Source of the DNA: Lojkania enalia
Taxonomy: Eukaryota > Ascomycota > Dothideomycetes > Pleosporales
Length of the DNA: 64,000 nucleotides
Assembly (NCBI GenBank): GCA_010094045.1
Contig: ML986646.1
Location: forward strand, 128,184-192,183
Reading direction: 5' to 3'
Made by a program: the position numbers and the translations under genes. Positions within the stretch are counted from its first letter, which is position 1. Each line of letters begins with the position of its first letter. Shown in pieces: positions 33,208-45,329 of this stretch. Below the pieces are notes generated by a model. The model saw nothing but the letters and a program-made list of their open reading frames with translations, did no database searches and was not told the DNA's origin.

Positions 33208-34346
33208 ATGCCCCCTCGATTAAACATCTTATCAGCATCGCGATCAATTCCTTACAGGCGCCGGCCGCAATCGCAATGGGTCTTCCAACCCGGATTGCGA
33301 GCGGCTCCTGTGCAATGCCGAGCATACTCAGACTCCAACCTTCCCAATGATCGATCGAAGAAATCCTCTGCCCAACCATTGGAGCACATTACAGAGGAAT
33401 CTGCAAAGACCGCAGAGATAATAGGCAACGAAGGCCCCGATATTGATCAGGGTACACCGGTGCAAGAGGTTGGGGAACTTTTTACATGCGTTGAGGTCAT
33501 CGACTGACTTTTGCATAGGTTGTCAAGGGCGACAAACAAGCGCAGGAGAAGCTACCGAAAGTTATGCAAGAGTCCTTAAAGACAAAATTGTCAGGATCCA
33601 CGCCGAAGGGCTCTCGTTCCTACTCTACGTCGACAACACCAACGTCTGGAACCAGGCTTGACTTGGGCTTGGTAGATATGACTCCATTTCCTGCGACACC
33701 AGCCGTGTCTGGTTTGAAATTCGAGATGCCAAAACTCCCACTCCCAAAGGATGGTCACGTTAAGCACCGGTACGATGATGTAGTAGATCAGGTCACGAAC
33801 CTGTTGATGCGACACGGTCGGAAAAGTGCTGCTCAACGAGTACGATCACGCTTTTTATTGGGTTTTTACATATATTCTCGGGAACATACACTAACATCTA
33901 TGTCACAGAATATGTCTCTGATCCTCCAACACCTGCGAACGTCTCCCATTCCTACTGTTGACCCAACCCGACCGCTTATTCCTGGCGCACCTCCACCATC
34001 TCATCTGCCTCTCAATCCAGTCCTGTACCTCACACTCGCCATTGATTCCGTTGCTCCCCTCGTCCGTATTCGACGTATGAAGGGTGCCGCTGGTGGTGGT
34101 GCTGCCTTGGAGATTCCCGTTCCGCTTGGTCAGCGACAGCGGCGGCGGACAGCGGTGCAGTGGATTCTCGCGCAAGTATCAAAAAGGAAGAGTAGAGGAA
34201 GTGGAAAGGGAGGGCTCGCACAGCGAATGGCGGAAGAGCTAGTTAGCGTCGTGGAGGGACGGAGCGCGGTTTGGGACCGGAGGAACGCGCTCCACAGGGT
34301 TGGTGTTGCGGCAAGAGCAAACATTGTGATGCCCAAGAGGAGATGA
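33208..34346 (+). CDS. RSM7: Mitochondrial small ribosomal subunit protein uS7m (RSM7)
   Basis: Three exons (33208-33468, 33519-33839, 33909-34346) encode about 339 residues. The S7 fold is clear in the second half: RYDDVVDQVTNLLMRHGRKSAAQRN, then PLNPVLYLTLAIDSVAPLVRIRRMKGAAGGG, then the RRRTAVQWIL and VWDRRNALHRVGVAARANIVMPKRR end typical of uS7. The N-terminus MPPRLNILSASRSIPYRRRPQ is basic and hydroxylated, a probable mitochondrial import signal. The protein organises the head of the mitoribosomal small subunit and contacts the 3' domain of its rRNA. ATG 33208 is chosen by likeness to fungal homologues; ATG 33163 would add 15 residues. The first donor (GTTGGG) is weak. The second intron (69 bases) is a multiple of three and lacks stops, so an unspliced message would still be read through. 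Confidence 0.92.
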
Positions 34347-35378
34347 GGCCGCTGTATATTTGATCAAATTCTACAAAGCGCTGTATAAATGTACATTGTT
34401 CTGTTTATGATAAGTGGGCGTCCACAATCCTTGCTTGCGGAGTACACATCGACGGCGCCAACACTGCTGTCCTTCCAGGGCTGTTCAATGCGGGCAGCAT
34501 CTGAGGCGCATAAGTGGACAGTGGTGGCTATGACGGCACACTCCGATCAGCTAGGGAGCGTCATCATGTGATTGCCGAGAATATTTCTCTTGGCGCTAAT
34601 ATGGACAGCAGCTGAAGAGCAGTGGCACAACACCTTTAGGACCGAGTGCCCGCAGCGAGTTCGTCTCCACCGGGGATGCTCGAGAGTAGTCCATGTACGA
34701 TAGACAATTACGATGGGTCTTCCACGGGCAGAAGACGCGGTATGACTCCAGACAACGGATGGGTGATGGACATTGCCAAGCAGCGCGCCGAGAGCGACGA
34801 TTATCATCGTCCCAAACCCCTCAACCTCGCCCTAGACTAGAGCAACCCACCACACTTTGTGTCCTTGCCGCGCTTACTGTTTTGAGCCCCTTCCTCAAGT
34901 CCCAGCCTCCACCACTCTTCCTTATGTCGTCCGCATCCATGACCGTTCTTGGGAACCCTCTGTTCTCCGACAGCGGCTAGCCCACACGCGGCACACTACT
35001 TTGCCTTCGCTTGCTCCACCTTCGCTCAATTGCTACCCCGCTATAACTACTATTTTCAATATCACTCTCCATCCGTATCATTTGAATGACACTTGTATCT
35101 CCCCGGGGTTAACGTCGCCGCCGCCGCCGATGATGCTATAATCTTGACCAAGCACGCAGGTACCAAAAGAAGGGTACCACACGACCCCACGCTACCAGCA
35201 AAACCACCAACTCAATCACTCCACCCTCACCATTTCCACTGATTCGCCGCTCCGACTCTCATTAGTTGCCCCTGCGCAACCAACGTCCCCACCGACTTCC
35301 TCTACCGCAACCACCCCGACCACAAAACAACCTTATTAAAGGCCTGGAGTCCCGCGCTGCAGCATTCCCAACGCAGCC
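34347..35378. other. Intergenic region / promoter of the stress-domain gene
   Basis: No supported gene is present. The right-hand part (about 34.8-35.38 kb) is C/T-rich, as in long fungal 5' leaders, and leads into the universal-stress-domain gene. Small open frames are present but show no family features. Confidence 0.5.
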
Positions 35379-37497
35379 ATGTCTTTGGAGTCTGCTCTCG
35401 ATGAGGAGCGGAGAGAGGTCATGGCCCTTTTGGAGGGCCGGTCCTCTGCCCCGCGTCCACCTCGCGCAGGAAGCCCTCATATGCGCGCCCAAAGCCCTGC
35501 TGCTGCCGCTTCCCCAGTAAGAAGTATGCTAGATATTGGCGGAGCGCCCCCTCGTCATCCTGCATCGCCGCCGCCTACTTACTCTAGCATGCTCAACATT
35601 TCGTCTCTACCGCCTGGTGGCGGATCTAGGAATTCTTCCCGCGGTCCGGCATCACCCCCACCGGCTACTCGTATAGGGAGCCCGAGCTTGAATCCCGAAG
35701 CGGCGTATCAATTCGAGATGTTGCCCACAATCGAGGCACACTCTTTGCCCAAACGAGTGACTCAGGGTGGGAAGAAGAAACAGCAACGTGCCATGTCTTC
35801 GGTGTATGGAGATTCGTCAGGCATACTGGGCACAACGCGAGATAGAGATCGTCATAGCTCTCTGGGTGGCTTTTTGGGTAAAAAGTCTGGCTCGCCAGGT
35901 CCCGGAAGGTCTGCGTCCCCTGGTGGACGAATGCTTAATACCAACTCGTTTAACCTGATGTCTGACCCAGGCAAGTATGTGACGGATTCAGGAAAAGTTG
36001 TCGACATGTCGAGCGCATACCGAAGGCTATCCGACGCTGCACTTCTGCGATCTGGTGGTTCACTTTCTACACTCCCAATGCGCAAAGGTTCTGATCCTGC
36101 GAAGGGAGAGTCGATGGCGCCAGGTGGGGGCGTGCGCCTGGCTACGGACGATTACGGCGATGATGCTGTAGTGGAGTCAAGTGAGAGCGAAGATTCGGAA
36201 GCAAGCTCAGATGGAGAAAGGTGGGATCGGAAGAGAAGAGGAAGACGACGAACTAGGCAGCCCGACGGTACTGAGAAACACGGTGCTGAAAAGAAGGCCG
36301 TGAAGAGTTTACTGGCAGCGGCCGAGGATGAGCGTAAGTCTACCCACACTTGCCACAATTATAGATGGAATTGACCGTTTTCAGGCAAAGAAGTATCCGC
36401 CAATTATAAAGTCAGATCGCTACTTGAGCCAACCGTTACCGTGACAGGTCCAGATGGCGAGAAAATGACAACTAAGAAGACAGGCGTTCACCCACTCACC
36501 AATTTTGACCAAGGTGGCTCGGGACTGTCCACCCCGTTCAGTTCTGATACAGAAGCCGATCTCTCGGAAATCAAGTCTGCACAACAGCTGGCTATGAATA
36601 TTTCCCCGATCCACTCGAGCCCAGAAGCTCATAGATGCGTTCGCCAAATCATTCGCGGTAAATGGCGGACATTCCTTGAAGAAGCTGAGAAGGGCTTGCG
36701 CCGGCAGCGGGTGTATTTAGTGGCAACCGATCTTAGTGAAGAGGCTGCTTACGCTCTCGAGTGGACGATTGGGACGGTCCTACGGGATGGCGACACACTG
36801 CTCGCTGTTTATGCGGTTGATGAAGAAACTGGCGTCGGTGGGACGGACGGATCAGGAACTCCCATAGGCGGCGGAGCTACGGCTCAACAAGAATCGGAAT
36901 CATTGATGAAAACCCTTACCAACCACAGAAACCCGTCCGATACTGGCTCGGGGCTTGGACCCTCGCCTCTGCAGAATAGTGTGTCGACTTCTGAGGTGGA
37001 CATCAACACGATGGGGAAGGCAGAAAAGGAACGGTACCAGGCTGCTGTCGAGGTGTCAGATCGCTGTGTGAAATTGCTTAGGAAAACTCGATTGCAGGTC
37101 CGCGTTGTCGTCGAAGTGTTCCACTGTAAGAGTCCAAAGCACATGATTACAGAAGTGGTAAGTACACGACACAACGTTCGACTCGTCTAATGTCTTTCTA
37201 ACAGCCATTTGACAGATTGACTTCCTTGACCCGACGTTGGTAATACTTGGGTCTAGAGGCCGAAGCGCCCTAAAAGGGTATAGGCCTATTCTCCGCAGCT
37301 CAAAGCATGAAGGCTAACCATTCCGCAGCGTCTTATTAGGCTCATTCAGCAATTACCTTGTCACGAAATCCTCGGTGCCTGTAATGGTCGCCCGGAAACG
37401 GCTTCGCAAACACAGCAAATACAAGCGAAAGAATCTGCGACTCTCCAACGTGCTCACAAATCCGAGCGGGAAACTAGTGAACGCTAAGATTGACTGA
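35379..37497 (+). CDS. Universal stress protein (UspA) domain protein
   Basis: Four exons (35379-36333, 36385-37157, 37216-37277, 37329-37497) close in frame as 652 residues. The first 430 residues are Ser/Pro/Arg-rich and likely disordered, with many SP sites suitable for phosphorylation and an acidic ESSESEDSEASSDGE stretch followed by basic KRRGRRRTR. The Usp fold begins at about 440 with RQRVYLVATDLSEEAAYALEWTIGTVLRDGDTLL, and ends with IDFLDPTLVILGSRGRSALKG then VLLGSFSNYLVTKSSVPVMVA. The G-x2-G-x9-G(S/T)-like segment GSRGRSALKGVLLGSFS is the usual ATP-binding loop. Fungal proteins of this type are poorly studied; nucleotide binding and a stress role are inferred from the family. An insertion of about 100 polar residues splits the Usp fold. 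The last two introns are needed to recover the end of the domain. Confidence 0.92.
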
Positions 37498-38472
37498 TTG
37501 ACGTGCCTAGAGATTTGTCACGGCGTTACAATGCTGAATGGTGGCTTGGGGTCTGCTGGTGTTGAAGAGAGATTCTGGAGGGCGCTATGTAGAAGTTGCG
37601 AAACAGAAACAGTTTGGTGATTGACGAGAAGTCTCCTTGGCATAGTTTGGTTTGACTGTTTCTTGAGCGCCTCAGGGTTTCCGTCTTCCCGCGTCTTCTA
37701 TTTTTACATACTCGACTCCGCTCGTTTCCTCTCTTGCACATGTTGCTTCAGGTGATAAACGCCATCGAGCATTGTTCCCGCCTTCCTGTTTCGGACACAT
37801 CGCAACACTTAGCTATCTCCCCTGCAGTATGCTGAGCGCAAATTTGAAATTCATCTATTTGGTGTTGCTTTTCCCTTCGAGAAGATCGCGGCTTGTTCTA
37901 ATTCAGTGGTTCACATCGCCGTTCTTACGTCCTGGGGCTGTTACTTCGTATTGCTCTGCGGATGGCGCTGGCTAGGGGTAGAGCGACCCGCTCTTTCCAA
38001 CACTTTCCGACATCATGGAGCCAGCTTCTAGGCTCGAATCCGTCTCCCCAAACATCTACACAAATCACCCCGGGTCGTTCGACACGGTCATGGCTCCGAA
38101 CAACAATGCACATCTCCCTGGTTCTCGGTACCCTATCAAGTGCATTGGTCGTAGAGAGAGGGCATCCTTGAAAAGAGGTGCACTTCCTGCCTTGTTCTCC
38201 CGTCCTGCTTCTCAAGTCACCTTTGTTGCCTTCTACTCTGCGAACCTGCTTTAAGCCGGAACCACGGCAGATATCTTGTTGTCTTTCCTTTCTGGGATTC
38301 CTTCCCCCTAGCTCGGCTCTGTGTAGCTAGCCTTCGAAGCTACGGTTTTCCCAGTCGAAACGCCATTATTACAATGAGCAGACCTTAGATTTAGGTCTTG
38401 AGGGCAGCAATAGTACCTTGGCTATTCAATCACCGTCGCAAGGCTCCATGCAAACTTAAGGCCAACGGGGAA
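37498..38472. other. Intergenic region
   Basis: It lies between the stress-domain and HET-domain genes, both on the plus strand. Open frames are below 100 codons and have no domain. The HET reading frame is open back to 38398 but has no ATG before 38473, so an upstream exon cannot be excluded. Confidence 0.5.
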
Positions 38473-40866
38473 ATGGACCCGCCACATGTTGAAATTGTGT
38501 ATATTGAAGAAGACCAAGTGGACGCTTCGTCCATGCATGCTCATGCATTGTCCGAAAAGGGAAAGGGTGATTTATTTCTCCATTGCCATCCCGGGACAAA
38601 CCCATCACCTTCACTCGATGCAGATTCGCTTTTTCAGGACTTCAGACGGTGGGCGCCTTCGGTTGCGCAAGGCTTCGCACCTAACAGCAAAGACGGAAGA
38701 GACTTCAAGCTCAGGCTTCTCAACGACATCAACTACGAGGGGGATGAGACCAGCTACATCGCCTTGAGTTACTGCTGGACAAAGCTTAAGCAGGAGACTC
38801 CCAGTAGGACAGTGAGCCCCGTGGGTGATTTGCCCTTTGGATGGATCATGACGGTAGAGCGATTTCCACTTCCAATTAGTAAGTGGATGTTTGAAGCCGT
38901 GTCAAGGGAGAGAAGAGAAGGAGAGGGCCTTTGGTATGATCAGGTATGAAGGATTGAATAGCTCTCAGATTTAGTTAACTAATATTTGCTAGGTGTGTAT
39001 TAATCAGGAAGACGAAGCTGAAAAAACCATTGCTATGGGTGTTATGGACCTAATCTATAAGAATGCCCGGTCAGTCATTGTTACGCTAGACGACATTCTA
39101 GCGGGTTACGAGGAACAAGCATTTCTTAATCAATACGTCCCTCAAATGGCCATTTCTCAGATCAGCTCGAAAAGTCCTTATCCCGTACTAGAAATAAATC
39201 ATCCTTTGCGATCCTTCTGCGAGCGAGTCCTGAGCTCCATTTGGTTTGAGCGAGCCTGGTGTGCACATGAGATGCGATTAGGCCGAAGCCATATTTTTCT
39301 CGTACCGTGCAGGTCAAGAGAGGATACCGAGGCACACTCCATCATTCGGTTTACAGGAGAGGTACGTAAAGTTAAGGGAAATGCAACTCGTATTGGTTTA
39401 TTTCCATACAATGTTTGAATGGAACAGGAGCCACTACCGCTGCAATTATTCTAACCAATTTCTAGTTCTTCCTTCATCTACTTAGTCTCGCCAAAGAGGC
39501 TATTGATCTCTTCCCTGGACTTCAAGCTCGAATACTTTCACTTCACCAACTGTTTGTTTTAAAGCTCCAATTTCACAAACAATACAATAGGCCGAATTAT
39601 CAAGCGCCTCTTATTTCCGAGCCTCTAACACATTTCATTCCTACAATCGCTGAGATATTCAGACAAAAAGCAGGAGGAAATCCTAGACTACCAGAACACC
39701 TTCGCCGCCTTGATGCTAACAGAGATAAAACAGCTATAGCCCTATCAAGCGCAAATATACCTATAAAACTTTTGCCATCCTTACCTTTGCAAAGACCGGC
39801 TATTGAGGATGAGTGTCTCAGACAACTCTTACTCATTGGCATCGCGGTTCGAGATCCTGTGGCGCTTTGTACTACAGGCCCACCACTACAACTACACGAT
39901 GGATCGATATCCTGGCTCTGTCGGCCGACATCACAGGATATTGGTCCTTGTCCTCAACCTATTCCTCTATTCTCTGTAACTAGCCCTCTATCACAGTCCT
40001 CCGACGGAAGGGCAGAATACGTACAATCGGATTTGATATTCCTAGGTCTCCCACATCACACCCAGCCAATGCCCTCTTTCGCGGACTACGTTCAACAAGC
40101 AAAATTCTATGTAGACGCCTGGATACAGGCTAGAATCCAGAGCCATCCTATGTGGTCAGCATGGCAAACACCCAATCATGCGCGAGCGCCAGCCATGAAA
40201 AATATTTACATACAGACATTAGCATGCTGTCTGGAACTTGGACCTTGGTGGGCAACGGATGTATCGAAACGGATATCGGCTACAACGGAGCTAGTCCTCG
40301 ATCCAGAAGCCATCGAATTCCTCTTCAACCCACAATTACCGCTTCAGGGTATGGTACACAGCAGCCACAAAGGCAAATTTTTCCGTCATAAATGGCTGAA
40401 TTTTCTATCGGCCTTGATTACGCATGGGATACGATGGGCATCAGGAGCTACTGAACGTTCTCACGGTCCCCTGATTGTCTCGCTCTCCTCTCCTCCCATA
40501 CCGGAAGCAGTGAGTTGTGCATCTCCACAATATCATCCCGTCTCGGCGACTGCGAAAGCGCTTATTTTCGCTCCCTTCGAACACAGCAAGATTCTTCTCG
40601 TTGCTGTACCGGAAGTTATCAAGAACACGGACTACGGGTTGCTACCTAGAGGCTGGATTCTCACGCCGTTCAATACTTTTACTGGAAGTGGAAGCACTAG
40701 AAGCTCTAGTGGGAGTACAGTGGTCAATTGGACGCTCCAGAGCAAGTCTATTGTCTTTGGAGAGACAGGGTTCAATGATGCTCTGGCTAGGCCCAGGAGT
40801 CAGAGTCAGAGATGTCATCGAGTGTATGGTCCGGCGCCTATGAGATCGCCGGGGACGTATGGATAG
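38473..40866 (+). CDS. HET (heterokaryon incompatibility) domain protein
   Basis: Three exons (38473-38943, 38993-39361, 39466-40866) give 746 residues in frame. The HET domain (about 90-270) shows its three hallmark blocks: SYIALSYCW, then LWYDQVCINQEDEAEKTIAMGVMDLIYKNARSVIVTLDD with an intron inside it, then SIWFERAWCAHEMRLG. The remaining 470 residues have no recognisable domain. HET proteins of ascomycetes trigger cell death when genetically different hyphae fuse, and relatives act in broader immunity-like responses; this member's partner is unknown. It sits after conserved housekeeping genes and has no NLR or other incompatibility gene beside it. The gene is intact. The 104-base second intron is longer than its neighbours. 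Confidence 0.9.
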
Positions 40867-42677
40867 GTGGGTTGGGAGTGGGGCTAGGGTGATGTGTTGG
40901 GGTTGGGGTTCTGATTTTAGGGGGTTTTGATCGTTTATTCTTTCTCGAGATGAGGCGAATGATTGTGAAGTTGTTGAACTGGTTCGTTTCTTGTAATGAT
41001 TAGTTTTATCAGGTGAATTCATTGTCTAGTAACCTTTTAACTCCGCTAGATCTGAGTGGAGTTGCTTGTGTATTACCCATCATTGTACTACATCGAGTAT
41101 GATATTTTACTCCAGGCACGGGACGTCTCACGCCGGTTCTTGGCATTAGAGTAATTGTAATGTTTTATTTTTGCCCCCACCCATCGGGTATGAGGGGGTA
41201 GGTTTCAAATTCTGTCGTGTACAATGAGATCTTGTATATTGTTTATAGTGCAGTGAACTGAGGATAGGAATATGGATCTCTAAGCCTGGAGCATTCGATA
41301 AGCATTGGGAATACATGATCCTGTTGATTATTGGGAATTAATTGCTTTGGTTGATTGTATCGAGATGGTAGACAGTTTTGGAGATAGGTTGGAGGTTGGC
41401 GCTTCTGGAGGTGTGTCGTGACGTAGGGGGGGTACCGCGTAGAAGATCGAGGACTTGACCCAGTGCTTTTTTATTGTGTTTTATGAGGCTATGTTACGAC
41501 ATGGATCTTGTATTTCATAGGGGTTATTCAATGGACTCATGAGCACGTTGCCTTGCTGTCATATTCGTAAACTCTTATTATCCTACTGCTTGCAAGATTG
41601 ATTGCGTCGACGGATACGTGCACCTGAACAATATACATAACTAACGCTACAACAGGCATATCAAAGACCTCATGCATCAATCACTCTATCCCCCGTATCA
41701 AATATAACGCTAGTATCATACGAGCGTTTCTATAACAACTCTTTTTACAATTCTATTATTGCCGGTTCTTGAGAGTTGGTCCTGCATTCCTCTACTTACC
41801 CACCCAACAGCGTTTTGTGCTAAATGTAGGTAATACACAGGATCAGCTATCTAGCCCTTAATGCCGATTCAGAAACAAGCCTCCGTTTCAACACCACCTT
41901 TGTGGAAACCGGTTCGATGCTTCGAGATGGACTACATATTCCAAATTCCGCGAACCACGGTCCGCAGTCTCGACTTCACACTATTCTACAGGATGCGCAA
42001 CATATTGGAGATATACTAATGATGACCCGAGCATATGCATCGTAACCCAAGCTTCATACAATACGCTGACGGGTCTCATGCAGGCTGGCTGTTTGCTAAG
42101 GACCTTTAACGTTGTAAGTAAAATGGATTGGTCCAACTTCGCATCGTCCATACGATGTCGTCCATCACAAAAAGTTTCAAATCCTAGTTCTCGCCGACCG
42201 AAATTCCAAATAACTCCTGACCTTCCCCAAACCCTGTCGCCCGCGGAAAAAAAAAAAAAAATAAAAAATAAAAAATAAAAAACGGTAAATCGCTGGAAAT
42301 CACACCTAGTCGACTTGCGCGATTCCGGATCCGAATCCGAGTCTCACGAACAGGTGCACGGGTCGCGAATCTGCTACTGAAACTCGTTTCGCATCGGTAT
42401 CTAACCAGACATAGGGCTGAGACAATACCCTATCTCGTCAACATCTAGAGCCTTTGGATGGGCGTTCATTTGTCAAATAAAAATAGCACATTTAAATAGC
42501 ATAGTCGCCACCGCAATTTGTCAAATAGATGGAAACGTCTGATCATCACATTTTCCCTATACAGGCGATAGCATATCTATTTACCTCACCGCCCACTCCT
42601 TGTCGATAGACGCCCAAACACTTTCTGTTACGCTAACAGCCGCGCCCCATCTCTCCGTTGTTAGGTAGGTGAGTTGG
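40867..42677. other. Gene-poor region 3' of the HET and SLY1 genes
   Basis: The two flanking genes converge here, so no promoter is expected. No gene is visible over 1.8 kb. An A-rich microsatellite with TAAAAAA units lies at about 42247-42282. Confidence 0.55.
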
Positions 42678-45329
42678 CTAGCTGCTCTCCTGACCCAACC
42701 TTGTCAGATCCCCTGTAACAAAATCCTTTGGACTAAGCAAACTCGTGCTGCCGTATACAATCCTCCGCTTTTGGCTCGTGCCCTGCGCCCCGCCGCTCGT
42801 CCTCTTCGCCCATTCAAGTAGATTGCCATACTCATCCATACTCCCACCACCAACTGTGAACACTACCGCCTCGCTGAAGCCCTGTCTTCTCATGCCAAAA
42901 CTAGCCTCAATGCCCCTGGTCGCAACGCCCTGCTGACTCCTAGCTTGACTAGCAGGTGGCAAAGTGCCACGAGCATTCGCTGACCGCGGGTCGAAGTAGA
43001 GATAGTTTTCTGTCTTGGAGATGGCTGAAGACGAAGCATTCTGAGGATCCATGAGGGACTCGGTAATCTTTGTGAGGGTAAGGTCTTTGTTCGGAGGAAG
43101 AAGATTTTTAATTCCAGACACAAGACCATCGATCTGGCCGCCCAGGCCTGCATCTTTGAGGCGGTCGGTCACGCGCGAGGAGAGGGATGTGAAGCCGCGG
43201 AAGAGGTCACTCGAGGGCTGCGTAGGTTGGGTTGGGGCGGATGAGATCATTGTCATACGGGTTAGTTGACGGACCGTCTTGACGTATTTGATGGACGTCG
43301 TATCTGCGCCGGCACTTTCAAGGGCTTGCGTGAAGCCTTCGAGATCAGTGCGGGAGACGTCTTGTTCAGTTGTGAGGTACCTTGGGCCTATTAGAGGATA
43401 TGTTGTTTTGCAGCGGGATAGATTGCATTACCATTGCAAGAACAATCTAAGTTTGTCCAATGGCTCGTTGCCTTTGTCGTTGTCTTTGATTAAATTTAAC
43501 ATTTGAGCTTTCGTCTGTTTTGTAAGATTCTCTTCTAGCTCGAAATACTCGTCGATTTTGCGTTCTGCGATGTTCTTTGTTAGTAACGCCCAGAACAGCT
43601 GTTTAGATGGTTAAACATGCCCTTAAGACCTGTCGACAGAGCGTTTAGAATGTTCATATGCATGTCAATGGTTGCTTTGCGTTCCCTAAGTTCAGGTAGC
43701 TGCGTAATCGCAGCCTTAAGGTGCGCAGCAGCAGATGAGTTTGCGTCCACCTGAAGATCATCTAGAGACGAGGTCCCAGTCTTCTTCGTCAATTCGTTCG
43801 AATCTTCCGTCCATTTGGCCAAGTCATTTGTAATATCTTCAATGACTTGGGGGAACGGTACGGCGGCATTCCGTGCCCAAAATGAATCCGAGCTAGTAAG
43901 GTCATAAGATTGTTTCTTGAACCCTTTCTCAAGATTCTTCTCATCTAGCGGCACAGACATTATAATCTTGTTTAGACGCATTGTTAACACATCGTGAATC
44001 AGACTTTGATACTGTACACGCGTTAGCACTGATATTCATATTTTTGAATAATATTCGGAAGTCCGGAAGTACTCACGGTCCATGAATGACTGAACATGGG
44101 TATCAGATCCACATTACGATCAACTATACAGGATGTCAAAGGTCTGAGTGGTTGAGAATTGGTAATGGGAAGGGGAGGAGGTTGGTTGCATTACCTATGA
44201 CTAGCACCGGCCGCGATCCAGTTGCTGCTTGTACTTTTTGATCACTTCCGGAGAACAAATTTGTTTTCGAGTTCAGGATGTGATCCCGAAGTTTCCGATC
44301 CAGCCTAGCAGAGATCATTTCTGCAGCGCCTCCTTTAGGAGAGCGTATAATTGGTATCGTGCCCATGGTGACTACGACCGAGAAGAGACCAGACACGATG
44401 CGCTCAACAGCAGTGTCTAGCTGTTCATCTGTCGTTTGAGCGCTGTTCAAAGTGTGATAAGCCCCATCCATTCCAAGCGAAAACAGGTCCGGCTCAGACC
44501 TTTCCACGTTTCAGTAGAGGCTGGGATTATAGTCGGAAGCCACTTACACAATGAAGTTTAGGTACTGGTCATATATCTGGGCCAAGTGCTCTGCGGTTCC
44601 AGATGCCACGGTTTGCGTCCCGAACTCTTCCTTCAAATTGTTAACAGCGTTCAGCCAGACTAGCGTGCGATTCTTACAAGTAGAGGTCGAGAAATTGAGG
44701 ATAGGAAGTTGACATATGCTGGTGTGTAAAGGTTTCGGGAGAGATCGGAGGTAATGATCTGGAGGTTCGGGGCATTGGGCTCTATCAAATAGACCACAGG
44801 CACCTGGTGCAATTAGCTTGTGGTGTTCAACGAAGGTCAAAATAAAGGGCATACATCAGGAATTGGATGTCTTGTAGTGTTAATATTTAGGTATAACGTG
44901 ACCTATTTGGAGGACTTAGAATGTATTCCTGAATATCAATTGGGTGGGGAGGGTCTACTTACCCCCCAAGCCCGCAGGTCGTTCACTCTTAAGACACTCG
45001 ATATGACATCTCTGCCCATATCGTCAAACACAAGAACCTGCGCCTATTAGCGCCGATATTCGGCTATCGGATATAGCGACCGAGTACCTTCCATATCGGT
45101 TCGCCCGACTCTGAGAGGATAGGAGCGTTTGGAGGGAGCAATCCGTTGGCGTTGGCTTCATCGTGGCTGTCTGACGGCTGAATGGGTGCATTGAGGTTCA
45201 GGATGCGCTGGATCGCGGCTGTAGTATAGTACAGTTAGCGAATATTATAGTAAAATGTATGTAGATTGCGAGAAGGAGATTTACAACTTCATTGCACATA
45301 CCTATCTGGCGATCGCGGAGTGTAGCCAT
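42678..45329 (-). CDS. SLY1: SLY1, Sec1/Munc18-family SNARE regulator
   Basis: Eleven exons on the minus strand: 45329-45302, 45218-45088, 45037-44963, 44902-44855, 44803-44678, 44630-44548, 44499-44195, 44123-44077, 44011-43621, 43564-43432, 43380-42678. They close in frame as 689 residues. Diagnostic segments are LRDRQIAAIQRILNLN, VLVFDDMGRDVISSVL, DRNVDLIPMFSHSWTYQSLIHDV, ERKIDEYFELEENLTKQT, and near the C-terminus GIEASFGMRRQGFSEAVVFTVGGGSMDEYGNL. SLY1 binds the Sed5/syntaxin-5 SNARE and is required for fusion of ER-to-Golgi vesicles, so it should be essential. The intron between exons 9 and 10 begins with GC (43620-43619), not GT: only that choice keeps the frame and the conserved LKERKIDEYF. 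The gene is divergent from the PNUTS-like gene, with 1.2 kb between start codons. Ten introns is many for this window. Confidence 0.93.
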
